This document shows positions 50,539 to 60,331 of a DNA stretch of 64,000 nucleotides, piece by piece (within the stretch, counting starts at the first letter, position 1; each line of letters starts with the position of its first letter). A model generated the notes under the pieces. That model made no database searches, was not told where the DNA came from, and was given only the letters and a program-made list of their open reading frames with translations. This stretch comes from Limnohabitans sp. 15K. GTDB lineage: Bacteria > Pseudomonadota > Gammaproteobacteria > Burkholderiales > Burkholderiaceae_C. A program made the position numbers and the translations under genes. The DNA lies in NCBI RefSeq assembly GCF_002778285.1, contig NZ_NESM01000001.1, positions 1,634,501 through 1,698,500 of the forward strand, written 5' to 3'.

Positions 50539-53500
50539 TTACTGGGCGCTCAGTGAGGCCCACAAAGCGCGTGCTGCACGGACGTTGCGTTCTTTGACGT
50601 GGCCAAAACCCTTGATGTTTTCAGGCACACGCGCCACGCTCACCGCATGGGCGTGTGAATCGGCGGTCAAGTTGTCCAGCACGACATCGATGTGCGCCAT
50701 GTATTCCCGAATCAAGGCACGCTCGGTTTGACGTTCTTCGGTTTTGCCAAAGTAATCGAGTTTGGTGCCGCGCAAGCCTTTGAATTTGGCCAAGATTTTG
50801 AAACCGGTCAACATGATGGGGCCAAACTTGCGTTTGACCAATTCGCCTTGGCTGTTGTGCTTGGCCCAAAGGGGCGGGGCCAAGTGGTAGTGCACCTTGA
50901 AGTCGCCTTCAAAGCTGTTCTGAATGCGTTCCATGAAGCCCGTTTGTGTGTGCAGGCGGGCCACTTCGTATTCGTCTTTGTAGGCCATCAAGCGGTACAA
51001 CTGACGCGCCACGGTGTCGCTGAGCAAGGTTTTGCCCAGAGGGGCTTCGGTGGCTTGAACACGGGCCACAATGCTTTGGTAAAGCTGTGCGTACGTCGCG
51101 TCTTGGTAGTCGGTCAAACGGGCTGTGCGGTCTGCAATCAGCTCATCCAAGTTGTCACGCTTTTTGAACTGGATCACTTGTGCAGGTTGCATTTGGGCCA
51201 TCAATGCAGGCATTTGGTGCGCGGCGTGGCGTCCCCACTCAAAAGCGGCCAGGTTGTTCTTGACCTGCACGTCGTTGAGCTCGATGGCCCGCACCAAAGA
51301 TTCACGGTGCAAGGGCACCCAACCCTTTTGCCAGGCGTAACCCAAGATCATGGGGTTCACATAAATCGTGTCGCCCATCAGTTGTTTGGCCAGCATGTCG
51401 GCATCAAAAGCGCCCACCGCTTCTGCACCCACTTGGGCTGAAATTTCAGCCACGCATTGCTCGGCTGGGTTTTGCCAGTTGCCGTTTTTCACAAAAGCGG
51501 CAGTGGGTGTGCTGTTGCTGTTCAAAGCCACATGCGTGCGACCTGGCCGCATGCGCAAGGTGGTTTCTTTGGAAGCGCTGACGATGGGGTCGCAGCCCAT
51601 GATCAGATCAGCGGCCGCCATGCTCACACGGGTGGTGCGAATTTCGTCTTGGGTGTTGGCCACCAAGATGTGGCTCCAAGTTGCGCCGCCTTTTTGCGCC
51701 AAGCCTGCCGAGTCTTGCGTGACGATGCCTTTGCCTTCCATGTGCGCGGCCATGCCCAGCAACTGGCCGATGGTGATGACACCCGTGCCACCCACACCCG
51801 CCACCACCATGCCCCAGGGTTGGTCGATGATGGGCAGTTTTGGCTCAGGCAAAGCACCCAGCATGGGTGGGTTCAAGGCAGGCGTGCTGGACGTGGCTTT
51901 CTTTTTGAACGTGCCGCCTTCCACGGTGACAAAGCTGGGGCAAAAGCCTTTGAGGCAGCTGGTGTCTTTGTTGCAAGTGCTTTGGTTGATGGTGCGCTTG
52001 CGTCCCAAAGGCGTTTCAAGAGGTTCGACCGACAGGCAATTGGACTGCACGCCACAGTCACCACAACCTTCACACACCTCTTCGTTGATCATCACACGCA
52101 CGGCAGGGTCGACCATGGTGCCGCGCTTGCGGCGGCGGCGTTTTTCGGTGGCACAGGTCTGGTCGTAAATGATGACGGTGGTGCCTTTGATCTCTCGCAT
52201 TTCGCGCTGAATGCGGTCGAGCTCATCACGGTGGAACACGCGTACGCCTTCGGCCAAGGCCACGCCCTCGTATTTCTCAGGTTCGTCGGTGACCACCACG
52301 ATGCGCTGCGCACCTTCGGCCTTCATGCTCATGGCGATCTGCACCACGCTGTGGCCCTCAGACCGTTCGCCGATGGCTTGGCCGCCCGTCATGGCGACGG
52401 CATCGTTGTACAAAATTTTGTAGGTGATGTTCACACCCGAAGCCACGCTCTGGCGCACCGCCAAAATGCCGCTGTGGAAATAAGTGCCGTCGCCAATGTT
52501 GGCAAAAATGTGCTGGTCGGTGCAGAAGGGTTGCTGGCCTGTCCATGGCACGCCCTCGCCACCCATCTGGGTGAAGCCCGTCGTGCTGCGGTCCATCCAA
52601 AGGCTCATGAAGTGGCAACCAATGCCGGCCATGGCGCGCGAGCCTTCGGGCACCTTGGTGGAGGTGTTGTGCGGGCAACCTGAACAGAACCATGGGGTGC
52701 GGTCAGCGGCGGCACCCAAGGTCAAGGTTTGCAGGGAGGTTTCTTTGGCGTCCAGAACAGCCAAGTGGGCATCGATGCGGGCGGTGGTATCCGCGTCGAC
52801 ACCCAGTTTTTTCAAACGCTTGGCAATGGCCCGCGCAATGATGGCCGGTGTCAGATCGGCGTTGGCCCGCAGCAAAGTGCGTTCGGTCGGGTTGGTCGTT
52901 GACCACTCGCCGCCCGAGGTGTCGCCATCGGCTTCGTCGAACTTGCCCACGATGGTGGGACGGACATCGTCGCGCCAGTTGTACAACTCTTCTTTGAGTT
53001 GGTATTCGATGACCTGGCGTTTTTCTTCGACCACCAAAATCTCGCGCAGGCCGGTGGCAAACTCGCGGGTGGTGTGCGCTTCGAGGGGCCACACCACGGC
53101 CACTTTGTGCACCCGTATGCCCAAGCGTTGGCAGGTGGCGTCGTCCAGGCCCAAATCGAGCAAAGCTTGGCGTGTGTCGTTGTAAGCCTTGCCGCTGGCG
53201 ATCAGGCCGAATCGGTCGTTGGGTCCCTGAATAACGTTGTGGTTGAGCTTGTTGGCACGGATGTAGGCGAGTGCCGCATACCACTTGTAATCGAACAAAC
53301 GCGCTTCTTGTTCGAGCGCGGTGTCGGGCCAGCGGATGTGCACGCCACCGGGCGGCATGACGAATTCAGGCAGCACGATTTGCACGCGCTCGGGGTCGAT
53401 GTGCGCGGTGGCACTCGACTCGACGATTTCCTGGATCGTCTTCATGCCCGACCAGATGCCTGCAAAGCGGCTCAGGGCCAAGGCGTGCAAGCCTTGGTCC

Positions 53501-54075
53501 AGGATGTCTTGCACGCTGGCCGGGAAAAACACCGGCAGGCCGCAAGCCTTGAAGATGTGGTCGCTCTGGTGCGCAGCGGTGGAGCTTTTGGCCACATGGT
53601 CATCGCCCGCCACAGCCAGCACGCCACCCCAAGGGGTGGTGCCCGCCATGTTGGCGTGTTTGAAAACATCGGAGCAACGGTCCACGCCGGGGCCTTTGCC
53701 GTACCAGATGCCGAACACGCCATCAAACTTGTTGGTGCCGGGCGGCGCAAAACCCAGTTGCTGCGTGCCCCACAAAGCGGTGGCGGCCAGCTCTTCGTTG
53801 ACGCCGGGTTGGAACACGATGTGCTGGGCCTTGAGATGGTCTTTGGCCTTCCACAATGATTGGTCGTAACTGCCCAAGGGTGAACCCCGGTAACCGCTGA
53901 TGAAGCCCGCTGTGTTTTTGCCTTGCAAGGCATCGCGTTGGCGCTGCAACATGGGCAGCTTGACTAAAGCTTGCACGCCACTCATGAAGGCGCGTCCGAC
54001 ATCGAGGCTGTATTTGTCGTCCAGCGTCACCGTCTCAAGTGCTTGGCGAATCGCGTCGGGCAAAGGGGCGTTCAT
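50539..54075 (-). CDS. Indolepyruvate ferredoxin oxidoreductase family protein (IorA-IorB fused)
   Basis: The 1178-residue protein fuses all parts of a 2-oxoacid:ferredoxin oxidoreductase. The N-terminal pyrimidine-binding region has GKNTAGFISGYRGSPLGSYD. The TPP domain has FCSGCPHNTSTKVPEGSR and IGDGTYFHSGILAVRQSV then NDAVAMTGGQ. Next is a 4Fe-4S cluster motif CEGCGDCGVQSNC with a second Cys set (CNKDTSCLKGFCPSF), and finally a gamma-like domain (VVAGVGGTGVITIGQLLGMAAHMEGKG). It oxidatively decarboxylates aryl-pyruvates or related 2-oxoacids, transferring electrons to ferredoxin. Its strand is opposite to its neighbours at the origin-proximal side. Confidence 0.93.
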   Translation of the reverse strand: MNAPLPDAIRQALETVTLDDKYSLDVGRAFMSGVQALVKLPMLQRQRDALQGKNTAGFISGYRGSPLGSYDQSLWKAKDHLKAQHIVFQPGVNEELAATALWGTQQLGFAPPGTNKFDGVFGIWYGKGPGVDRCSDVFKHANMAGTTPWGGVLAVAGDDHVAKSSTAAHQSDHIFKACGLPVFFPASVQDILDQGLHALALSRFAGIWSGMKTIQEIVESSATAHIDPERVQIVLPEFVMPPGGVHIRWPDTALEQEARLFDYKWYAALAYIRANKLNHNVIQGPNDRFGLIASGKAYNDTRQALLDLGLDDATCQRLGIRVHKVAVVWPLEAHTTREFATGLREILVVEEKRQVIEYQLKEELYNWRDDVRPTIVGKFDEADGDTSGGEWSTTNPTERTLLRANADLTPAIIARAIAKRLKKLGVDADTTARIDAHLAVLDAKETSLQTLTLGAAADRTPWFCSGCPHNTSTKVPEGSRAMAGIGCHFMSLWMDRSTTGFTQMGGEGVPWTGQQPFCTDQHIFANIGDGTYFHSGILAVRQSVASGVNITYKILYNDAVAMTGGQAIGERSEGHSVVQIAMSMKAEGAQRIVVVTDEPEKYEGVALAEGVRVFHRDELDRIQREMREIKGTTVIIYDQTCATEKRRRRKRGTMVDPAVRVMINEEVCEGCGDCGVQSNCLSVEPLETPLGRKRTINQSTCNKDTSCLKGFCPSFVTVEGGTFKKKATSSTPALNPPMLGALPEPKLPIIDQPWGMVVAGVGGTGVITIGQLLGMAAHMEGKGIVTQDSAGLAQKGGATWSHILVANTQDEIRTTRVSMAAADLIMGCDPIVSASKETTLRMRPGRTHVALNSNSTPTAAFVKNGNWQNPAEQCVAEISAQVGAEAVGAFDADMLAKQLMGDTIYVNPMILGYAWQKGWVPLHRESLVRAIELNDVQVKNNLAAFEWGRHAAHQMPALMAQMQPAQVIQFKKRDNLDELIADRTARLTDYQDATYAQLYQSIVARVQATEAPLGKTLLSDTVARQLYRLMAYKDEYEVARLHTQTGFMERIQNSFEGDFKVHYHLAPPLWAKHNSQGELVKRKFGPIMLTGFKILAKFKGLRGTKLDYFGKTEERQTERALIREYMAHIDVVLDNLTADSHAHAVSVARVPENIKGFGHVKERNVRAARALWASLSAQ

Positions 54076-54186
54076 GTTGCGTGTCCTGCTTTGGATGAAT
54101 AAGTCGCAGTGTAGGGGCGTGTTGTCCAGAGGCGCTAGCTTTGGGAGACAGAATTTTTAAGCGTGAGGCTTGTGGTGACGTGCCCC

Positions 54187-55152
54187 TCAGTCCACCCGGG
54201 CACCCGATTCTTTGACGATGCGAGACCAGCGCACCAAATCGTCCCGAACGACGCTTGCCAGTTGGGCAGAGGTGCCTTTGAAAGGCTCGCAACCCAGGGT
54301 GGCCAAACGGTCTTTGGCTTCGGCACTGTCCAAGGCCTTGGCCACTTCGTTTTGCACAAACTGAACCAGCTCTTTGGGGGTGCCGGCAGGGGCAAACATG
54401 CCATACCAAGGTGTGGCACCAAAACCTTTGACGGTTTCGCCGATCGTGGGTGCATCGGGCAAGGCCAAGACGCGCTTTTCATTGACGACCCCCAGCACTT
54501 TGAGCTTGCCCGCACGGACAAAAGCGATCGAGGAAGGCATGCTTTGGACCGACAAGGGCACTTGACCGCTGACCACATCGGTGGCCGCGGCAGCTGCGCC
54601 TTTGTAGGGAATGTGCTGAAGTTTGATGTCGGTGGCTTTTTGCAGCATTTCGCCAATCAGGTGGTTCAGTGTGCCGTTGCCCGCTGAGGCAATTTCAAAC
54701 TTGCCCGGATTGGCTTTGGCCAAGGCGATCAGCTCGGCCATGTTGTTGGCCGGAAAACTGGGGTTGGCCACCAACACATAACCCGCACGGGCCAGGGGGG
54801 CCACAGGTTCGAAATCTTTGACCGGGTCAAAGCCTGCACGCTGGTACAAAAACGGATTGATGACTTGTGCGCTGTCGGCGGTGATCATCAGGGTGTAGCC
54901 ATCGGGCTTGGCCTTGGCGGCGGCCACCGTGCCCACATTGCCGCCTGCACCCACGCGGTTTTCAATGACAAAGGACTGCCCGGTTTGCTCGGTGAGTTTT
55001 TGAGCCACCACCCGGGCGATGGCGTCGTTGGCACCACCGGCCGCTTGGGGCACGATGATGGTGACGGGTTTACTGGGGTATTTGTCTTGGGCGTGCACCG
55101 CAGTGCACCAAGAAAGGCACATCAGCAAAACCGCTGGGATGAACTTGCGCAT
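54187..55152 (-). CDS. Bug family tripartite tricarboxylate transporter substrate-binding protein
   Basis: The open frame extends beyond, but the ATG at 55150-55152 starts a proper signal peptide (MRKFIPAVLLMCLSWCTAVHA), giving 321 residues. Family features: YPSKPVTIIVPQAAGGANDAIARVVAQKL, VIENRVGAGGNVGTVAAAKAKPDGYTL, PGKFEIASAGNGTLNHLIGEM and VLGVVNEKRVLALPDAPTIGE. Bug proteins are periplasmic binders of carboxylates and other small acids. They are hugely expanded in Burkholderiales and often orphaned. No TctA/TctB membrane genes are adjacent here. The ligand is unknown. Confidence 0.93.
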   Translation of the reverse strand: MRKFIPAVLLMCLSWCTAVHAQDKYPSKPVTIIVPQAAGGANDAIARVVAQKLTEQTGQSFVIENRVGAGGNVGTVAAAKAKPDGYTLMITADSAQVINPFLYQRAGFDPVKDFEPVAPLARAGYVLVANPSFPANNMAELIALAKANPGKFEIASAGNGTLNHLIGEMLQKATDIKLQHIPYKGAAAAATDVVSGQVPLSVQSMPSSIAFVRAGKLKVLGVVNEKRVLALPDAPTIGETVKGFGATPWYGMFAPAGTPKELVQFVQNEVAKALDSAEAKDRLATLGCEPFKGTSAQLASVVRDDLVRWSRIVKESGARVD

Positions 55153-55391
55153 GGTGTTGACTTTCTTCGTATATAAAAGGGGTTTTGAGCCGAAGGGCCG
55201 GTGAACTTTGGTCATGATCGATAAAGAGCCGCGCCTTGTCAATCACGCACGGCAAGCCCTTGGGCCCTCAGCGCAGCAGTGCAACAGGCGGCCCCTGCCT
55301 GTAAAATAAGCAGATTCAGCCGACCCCGTGGCAGGGCGGCCCACAGCGCAGGCCGCGCCATTTTTTGGCCTTTTTCCGAGGCGGAATTTTC

Positions 55392-57374
55392 ATGCTTTAC
55401 CCTCAAGAATTTGATGTGATCGTGGTCGGCGGCGGCCATGCCGGAACCGAAGCGGCTTTGGCCTCAGCCCGCATGGGCTGCAAAACGCTTTTGCTCAGCC
55501 ACAACATCGAGACGCTGGGGCAGATGAGTTGCAACCCGTCCATTGGCGGCATTGGCAAAGGCCACTTGGTCAAAGAGGTGGACGCGATGGGTGGCGCCAT
55601 GGCGCTGGCCACCGACGAAGGCGGCATCCAGTTCCGCATCCTCAACAGCTCCAAAGGCCCGGCCGTGCGTGCCACCCGCGCCCAGGCCGACCGCATTTTG
55701 TACAAAGCCGCGATCCGCCGCATGCTGGAGAACCAGCCCAACCTGTGGCTGTTTCAGCAGGCGGTGGACGACCTCATGGTCGAGGGCGATCGTGTAGTGG
55801 GCGCGGTCACGCAGGTGGGCATTCGTTTCCGTTCGCGGACCGTGGTGCTGACGGCGGGCACTTTCCTCGATGGCAAGATCCATGTGGGTTTGCAGAACTA
55901 TTCGGCGGGCAGGGCGGGTGATCCGCCTGCGGTCAGTTTGTCGGCGCGCCTGAAAGAACTCAAGCTGCCGCAAGGCCGTTTGAAAACCGGCACGCCCCCG
56001 CGCCTGGATGGCCGGACCATCGACTTTTCCAAGTGCACCGAGCAACCCGGTGACGGTATGCCCGGCGGCATGACCCCGGACGGTGGGGTGCCGGTGTTCA
56101 GTCTCATGGGCAACGCGGCCATGCACCCCGAGCAAATGCCGTGCTGGATCACGCATACCAACGAGCGCACGCACGACATCATCCGCTCCGGCTTTGACCG
56201 CAGCCCGATGTTCACCGGCAAGATCGAGGGCGTGGGCCCGCGTTATTGCCCGAGTGTGGAAGACAAGATCAACCGCTTTGCCGACAAGGACAGCCACCAG
56301 ATTTTTCTGGAGCCCGAAGGCCTGACGACACACGAGTATTACCCCAACGGCATCTCGACCAGCTTGCCGTTTGACATCCAGTATGACTTGGTGCGCTCGA
56401 TGAAAGGCTTGGAAAACTGCCACATCTTGCGCCCCGGCTACGCCATCGAATACGACTTTTTTGACCCCCGCTCACTGAAGAACAGCTTTGAGACGCGCCA
56501 GATCAACGGCTTGTTCTTTGCGGGCCAGATCAACGGCACCACCGGTTACGAAGAGGCCGCCGCCCAGGGTTTGTTTGCTGGCATCAATGCCGCGCTGCAA
56601 TGCCGGGGCGAAGCCGCCTGGTTGCCTGCGCGTGACCAAGCTTATTTGGGCGTGTTGGTCGACGACTTGGTCACACAAGGCGTGACCGAGCCTTACCGTA
56701 TGTTCACCAGCCGCGCCGAATTCCGCTTGCAGCTGCGCGAAGACAATGCCGACGCGCGACTGACCGAAGTCGGCCGCCAGATGGGCTTGGTCGACGATGC
56801 CCGCTGGGATACCTTCAGCCGCAAACGGGATGCTGTTTCACGTGAAACAGAGCGCTTGAAGTCGGTTTGGGTGAACCCACGCAACTTGCCTGCTGAAGAG
56901 TCGCTGCGGGTTTTGGGTAAGGCCATTGAGCACGAGCACAACCTGTTTGATCTGTTGCGAAGACCGAATGTGAGTTACCCGGCGCTGATGACGCTCGATG
57001 GTGGCCGCATGGCCAGCACCGATGTTTCACGTGAAACGCTGGGCGACTTGAGCGAGTCGGTCATTGAGCAGGTTGAGATTGCTGCCAAGTATTCTGGTTA
57101 CATCGACCGTCAAAAAGGCGAGGTGGAGAGGGCGGCTTTTTACGAGCACCTGCGTTTGCCCGAAAACTTGGACTACCTGCAGGTCTCAGCTTTGTCGATT
57201 GAGGCTCGCCAGAAGTTGGCCAAACACCGGCCCGAAACTTTGGGCCAAGCCTCGCGCATTTCGGGCATCACGCCCGCCAGTGTGTCGTTGCTGTTGATTC
57301 ACTTGAAAAAGGGTGGGTTCAAAGGCTTCATGCAAACCGCCGATGACCGGGTTGAGGCGGGCGTACAGGCATGA
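55392..57374 (+). CDS. mnmG: tRNA uridine-5-carboxymethylaminomethyl modification enzyme MnmG
   Basis: The ATG at 55392 follows GAGGCGGAATTTTC. The 660-residue protein has the FAD motif [23 protein letters not shown], the conserved [22 protein letters not shown], the [22 protein letters not shown] region, [19 protein letters not shown], and the C-terminal [14 protein letters not shown]. With MnmE it modifies U34 of certain tRNAs. Two parS-like sequences are embedded in the 3' half and both encode VSRET in the same frame (56834-56849 and 57023-57038). rsmG overlaps the end by 4 bp. Confidence 0.97.
   Translation: MLYPQEFDVIVVGGGHAGTEAALASARMGCKTLLLSHNIETLGQMSCNPSIGGIGKGHLVKEVDAMGGAMALATDEGGIQFRILNSSKGPAVRATRAQADRILYKAAIRRMLENQPNLWLFQQAVDDLMVEGDRVVGAVTQVGIRFRSRTVVLTAGTFLDGKIHVGLQNYSAGRAGDPPAVSLSARLKELKLPQGRLKTGTPPRLDGRTIDFSKCTEQPGDGMPGGMTPDGGVPVFSLMGNAAMHPEQMPCWITHTNERTHDIIRSGFDRSPMFTGKIEGVGPRYCPSVEDKINRFADKDSHQIFLEPEGLTTHEYYPNGISTSLPFDIQYDLVRSMKGLENCHILRPGYAIEYDFFDPRSLKNSFETRQINGLFFAGQINGTTGYEEAAAQGLFAGINAALQCRGEAAWLPARDQAYLGVLVDDLVTQGVTEPYRMFTSRAEFRLQLREDNADARLTEVGRQMGLVDDARWDTFSRKRDAVSRETERLKSVWVNPRNLPAEESLRVLGKAIEHEHNLFDLLRRPNVSYPALMTLDGGRMASTDVSRETLGDLSESVIEQVEIAAKYSGYIDRQKGEVERAAFYEHLRLPENLDYLQVSALSIEARQKLAKHRPETLGQASRISGITPASVSLLLIHLKKGGFKGFMQTADDRVEAGVQA
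56834..56849. promoter_or_regulatory. parS site 1 (inside mnmG), perfect
   Basis: TGTTTCACGTGAAACA is an exact match to the bacterial ParB-binding parS consensus, within an 18-bp palindrome. It is in frame in mnmG, where it is read as part of AVSRETE. Confidence 0.92.
57023..57038. promoter_or_regulatory. parS site 2 (inside mnmG), one mismatch
   Basis: TGTTTCACGTGAAACG has a single change at the last base of the 16-bp parS consensus. It is read in the mnmG frame as DVSRET. Confidence 0.85.
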
Positions 57375-58027
57375 GTTTGAATTTGGAAGCCGGACTGCGT
57401 GCGGGCGTGCAGGCTTTGGGCCTGAGCCTGACGGACGAACAAATCCAGCGCCTGCTCGACTATGTGGCGCTCATTCAGAAGTGGAACAAGGTCTACAACC
57501 TGACGGCGCTTCGCGATCCTGCTGACATGTTGACGCACCATCTGCTGGACAGCTTGACGGCGGTGGCACCTTTGACTCGGCACACAAAGGGTCAACCCAT
57601 TCGTGTTCTGGATGTGGGTTCGGGCGGCGGCCTGCCGGGCGTGGTGTTGGCCATTTGCATGCCCGAGTTGAATGTGAGCTGTGTGGACACGGTGGCCAAA
57701 AAAGCCGCGTTTGTCCAGCAAGTGGCCGTCAGCCTGAAGCTGCCCAATTTGCGCGGCATCCATGCGCGGGTCGAATCCTTGGCGGATCCGTACGCAGTGA
57801 TCTGCTCCCGCGCCTTTGCGTCTTTGCCCGACTTTGTGACCTGGTCGCGCTCGGCGCTTGCCGAAGGTGGGGTTTGGATGGCCATGAAGGGCAAACATCC
57901 GCAAGACGAAATCGATGCTTTGCCAGCAGACGTCAAAGTGTTTCACGTGGAACCATTGACGGTGCCGGGTCTGGATGTGGAGCGCTGCATGGTTTGGATG
58001 ATGCCTGAGGACAGCAGTCTGAGCTGA
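57371..58027 (+). CDS. rsmG: 16S rRNA (guanine-527-N7)-methyltransferase RsmG
   Basis: The 218-residue protein has [23 protein letters not shown], the RsmG N-terminal pattern, then the SAM-binding motif [17 protein letters not shown] and [32 protein letters not shown] is the catalytic-domain motif (SRAF.SL). It methylates G527 in the 530 loop of 16S rRNA. It starts within the end of mnmG (ATGA, 57371-57374). A degenerate parS copy lies near its 3' end. Confidence 0.96.
   Translation: MSLNLEAGLRAGVQALGLSLTDEQIQRLLDYVALIQKWNKVYNLTALRDPADMLTHHLLDSLTAVAPLTRHTKGQPIRVLDVGSGGGLPGVVLAICMPELNVSCVDTVAKKAAFVQQVAVSLKLPNLRGIHARVESLADPYAVICSRAFASLPDFVTWSRSALAEGGVWMAMKGKHPQDEIDALPADVKVFHVEPLTVPGLDVERCMVWMMPEDSSLS
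57939..57954. promoter_or_regulatory. parS-like site 3 (inside rsmG), two mismatches
   Basis: TGTTTCACGTGGAACC keeps the central TTTCACGTG core, but differs from consensus at positions 12 and 16. It is read in rsmG as VFHVEP. Its binding strength is uncertain. Confidence 0.6.
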
Positions 58028-58137
58028 ACGCAGACGGGTCGTCTTTCTTTGGTTTGTGCGAGCATTGCGCCCAATTGAAATTCGCCCGCAGGGGTGGGCC
58101 CCCACAAAACACCCATGTCCTTGGGGCTGTGAGTGGC

Positions 58138-58153
58138 TGTTTCACGTGAAACA
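58138..58153. promoter_or_regulatory. parS site 4 (intergenic, downstream of rsmG), perfect
   Basis: TGTTTCACGTGAAACA is an exact parS consensus in the 196-bp gap between rsmG and the first LysE gene. It is the only one of the four sites outside coding sequence. Confidence 0.92.
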
Positions 58154-58223
58154 AGACGACTTGTTTTGACGTGTGCGCCAAGGCATCACTTACACTCAGC
58201 CCATTCCCCTTTAAAGAAAACCC

Positions 58224-58838
58224 ATGTTTGGCATCTCGGATTACGGTGCGTTTGCCGCTGCTTTTGTGCTTCTGCTGTTCTTGCCGGGCCCTGGCAACTT
58301 GGCCTTGATCAGCTCGGCCAGCAAGGGTGGCTTGTCGGGCGGGCTGGCCTCGGTCTTGGGTTTGTTGGTGGGCGACCAGATGTTGTTGTGGCTCACGGTG
58401 GCTGGTGTGGCTGCCTTGCTCCAGACTTTGCCGCTGGTTTTCATGGCTTTGCAGTGGTTGGGTGCTGCCTATTTGATGTGGCTGGGTTACAAAATGATCA
58501 CGGCCAAAGCGGGGGAAGGCCCCAGCATTCAGATCACACCTGGACATTACTTCCGCGAAACCATGCTGATTACCTTGCTCAACCCCAAGGCCATCATGTT
58601 TTACTTGGCCTTTTTCCCACAGTTCATTGATCCGGTTCACCACCAAGGTTGGATCACTTTTGCGGTGATGGCTTTGACGATCGCTGTGCTGGGTTTTGTC
58701 TATTGCTTTGGTGTGGTGCTGGTGACCCATTTCATGGCCGAGCGCATCCGCGCCAACCCCAAGGTGTCCGGTGTGTTGCAAAAAGTGGCGGGCCTGTGCC
58801 TGATCGGTTTTGGCCTCAAGATGGTGTTGACCAAGTAA
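58224..58838 (+). CDS. LysE/RhtB family amino-acid exporter, copy 1
   Basis: The 204-residue inner-membrane protein has six hydrophobic segments. The family hallmark LPGPGNLALISSASKGGLSGG lies in the first helix pair, QWLGAAYLMWLGYKM in the third, and TLLNPKAIMFYLAFFPQFI in the fourth. LysE/RhtB proteins export amino acids or their analogues; the substrate is not predictable. It is closely similar along its entire length to the next gene, a tandem duplicate. AAAGA lies about 8 nt before the ATG. Confidence 0.93.
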   Translation: MFGISDYGAFAAAFVLLLFLPGPGNLALISSASKGGLSGGLASVLGLLVGDQMLLWLTVAGVAALLQTLPLVFMALQWLGAAYLMWLGYKMITAKAGEGPSIQITPGHYFRETMLITLLNPKAIMFYLAFFPQFIDPVHHQGWITFAVMALTIAVLGFVYCFGVVLVTHFMAERIRANPKVSGVLQKVAGLCLIGFGLKMVLTK

Positions 58839-58878
58839 TGTGCGGCGCTTGACCTGCTTGTTTTTTCGAAAGCTTTGA

Positions 58879-59496
58879 ATGTTCTTTGGTATCTCTGACT
58901 ACAGTGCGTTTGTTGCCGCCATCGTGTTGTTTCTGGCTATTCCGGGGCCGGGCAATTTGGCGCTCATCACCTCGACCAGCAAAGGTGGTGTGACCGGTGG
59001 TTTGATGGCCACTTTGGGGGTGATTGCGGGTGATCAGGTGCTCATGTGGTTGGCGGTGGCCGGGGTGGCGGCGGTGTTGTCCACTTACCCTTCGGCTTTC
59101 ACCGCTATTCAATGGTTGGGCGCTGCCTACCTCGCTTGGCTGGGCTTCAAAATGCTGTCGGCCAAGCCCGGTGATGCGCCCGTGCTGAACATTCGGCCTC
59201 GGCAGTACTTTCAGCAAGCTTTGGCCATCACCTTGCTCAACCCCAAAGCGATTGTTTTTTACATGGCGTTCTTCCCTTTGTTTGTGGACCCCCAAACCCA
59301 TTTGGGCATGATCAGCTTTGGCGTGATGGCCGCGACCATTGCGGCCTTGACCTTTTTGTATGGCTTGGGCATGGCTTTGCTGACGCACCATTTGGCCGAA
59401 CGCATGCGCGCCAACCCCGTGGTGGGGCGCGTGCTGGAGAAGGTGGCAGGTCTTTTCTTGGTGGGTTTTGGCCTCAAGTTGGCTTTGTCCAAATAG
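58879..59496 (+). CDS. LysE/RhtB family amino-acid exporter, copy 2
   Basis: The 205-residue protein has the same layout as the preceding gene: MFFGISDYSAFVAAIVLF, IPGPGNLALITSTSKGGVTGG, IQWLGAAYLAWLGFKML, TLLNPKAIVFYMAFFPLFV and a similar end (VAGLFLVGFGLKLALSK). The two start 655 bp apart and read in the same direction, which indicates tandem duplication followed by divergence. It lies between rsmG and parA, which are neighbours in many bacteria, so the pair appears inserted there. Confidence 0.93.
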   Translation: MFFGISDYSAFVAAIVLFLAIPGPGNLALITSTSKGGVTGGLMATLGVIAGDQVLMWLAVAGVAAVLSTYPSAFTAIQWLGAAYLAWLGFKMLSAKPGDAPVLNIRPRQYFQQALAITLLNPKAIVFYMAFFPLFVDPQTHLGMISFGVMAATIAALTFLYGLGMALLTHHLAERMRANPVVGRVLEKVAGLFLVGFGLKLALSK

Positions 59497-59560
59497 CTTT
59501 AAGTAAAACCCAGACACCGACCCGCACTGTCCTACGAACTGATTAACCTGAGCGCAATTT

Positions 59561-60331
59561 ATGGCCACCATTTTCTGCATTGCCAACCAAAAAGGGGGGG
59601 TGGGTAAAACCACCACCACCGTCAACCTGGCCGCTGGTTTGGCCAAGGTGGGGCAGCGCGTGCTCTTGGTCGATTTGGACCCTCAGGGCAACGCCACCAT
59701 GGGGTCGGGCATCGACAAACGCACGATCGAGCTGAATGTCTACGACGTGTTGTTGGAGTCGGCCACCATTGCCGAAGCCGTGGTCAAGGCCGAAAAATGT
59801 GGCTACGACGTGCTCAGCGCGAACCGCGAACTGGCGGGAGCCGAAGTGGAGTTGGTGCAGCTGGAACACCGCGACCAGCGCCTGAAAAACGCCTTGAAGG
59901 TGGTCGATGCCGACTACGATTTTGTGCTGATCGATTGCCCACCTTCGCTGTCCATGCTCACGCTCAATGGGCTGTGTTCGGCCCATGGCGTGATCGTGCC
60001 CATGCAGTGCGAGTACTTTGCGCTGGAAGGCCTGACCGACTTGGTCAACACCATCAAACAGGTGCACGCCAACCTGAACCAAGACCTGAAGATCATTGGC
60101 CTGCTGCGGGTCATGTTTGACCCGCGCATCACGTTGCAAATGCAGGTCAGCGACCAGCTCAAGGCCCATTTTGGCGACAAGGTGTTCAACACCGTGATCC
60201 CACGCAATGTGCGCTTGGCAGAAGCGCCCAGTTACGGTTTGCCGGGCGTGATGTTTGACGCTTCAGCCAAGGGCAGCCAAGCCTATGTCGAGTTCGCCCG
60301 TGAATTGGTGCAACGTGCGCCCACGCTCTGA
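59561..60331 (+). CDS. parA: Chromosome-partitioning ATPase ParA (Soj)
   Basis: The 256-residue protein has the deviant Walker A motif IFCIANQKGGVGKTTTTVNLAAGLA. Then come VLLVDLDPQGNATMGSGID and FVLIDCPPSLSMLTLNGLCSAHGVIVPMQCEYFALEGL, features of chromosomal ParA/Soj. There is no N-terminal DNA-binding domain, as in plasmid type Ib and chromosomal forms. It binds DNA with ATP and moves ParB-parS complexes. The next gene begins inside its 3' end. Confidence 0.97.
   Translation: MATIFCIANQKGGVGKTTTTVNLAAGLAKVGQRVLLVDLDPQGNATMGSGIDKRTIELNVYDVLLESATIAEAVVKAEKCGYDVLSANRELAGAEVELVQLEHRDQRLKNALKVVDADYDFVLIDCPPSLSMLTLNGLCSAHGVIVPMQCEYFALEGLTDLVNTIKQVHANLNQDLKIIGLLRVMFDPRITLQMQVSDQLKAHFGDKVFNTVIPRNVRLAEAPSYGLPGVMFDASAKGSQAYVEFARELVQRAPTL

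Noticed and set aside
51457..52683. A 408-codon plus-strand frame opposite the indolepyruvate oxidoreductase gene
   Set aside because: It is a shadow frame rich in His and Ala; the minus strand carries all cofactor motifs.
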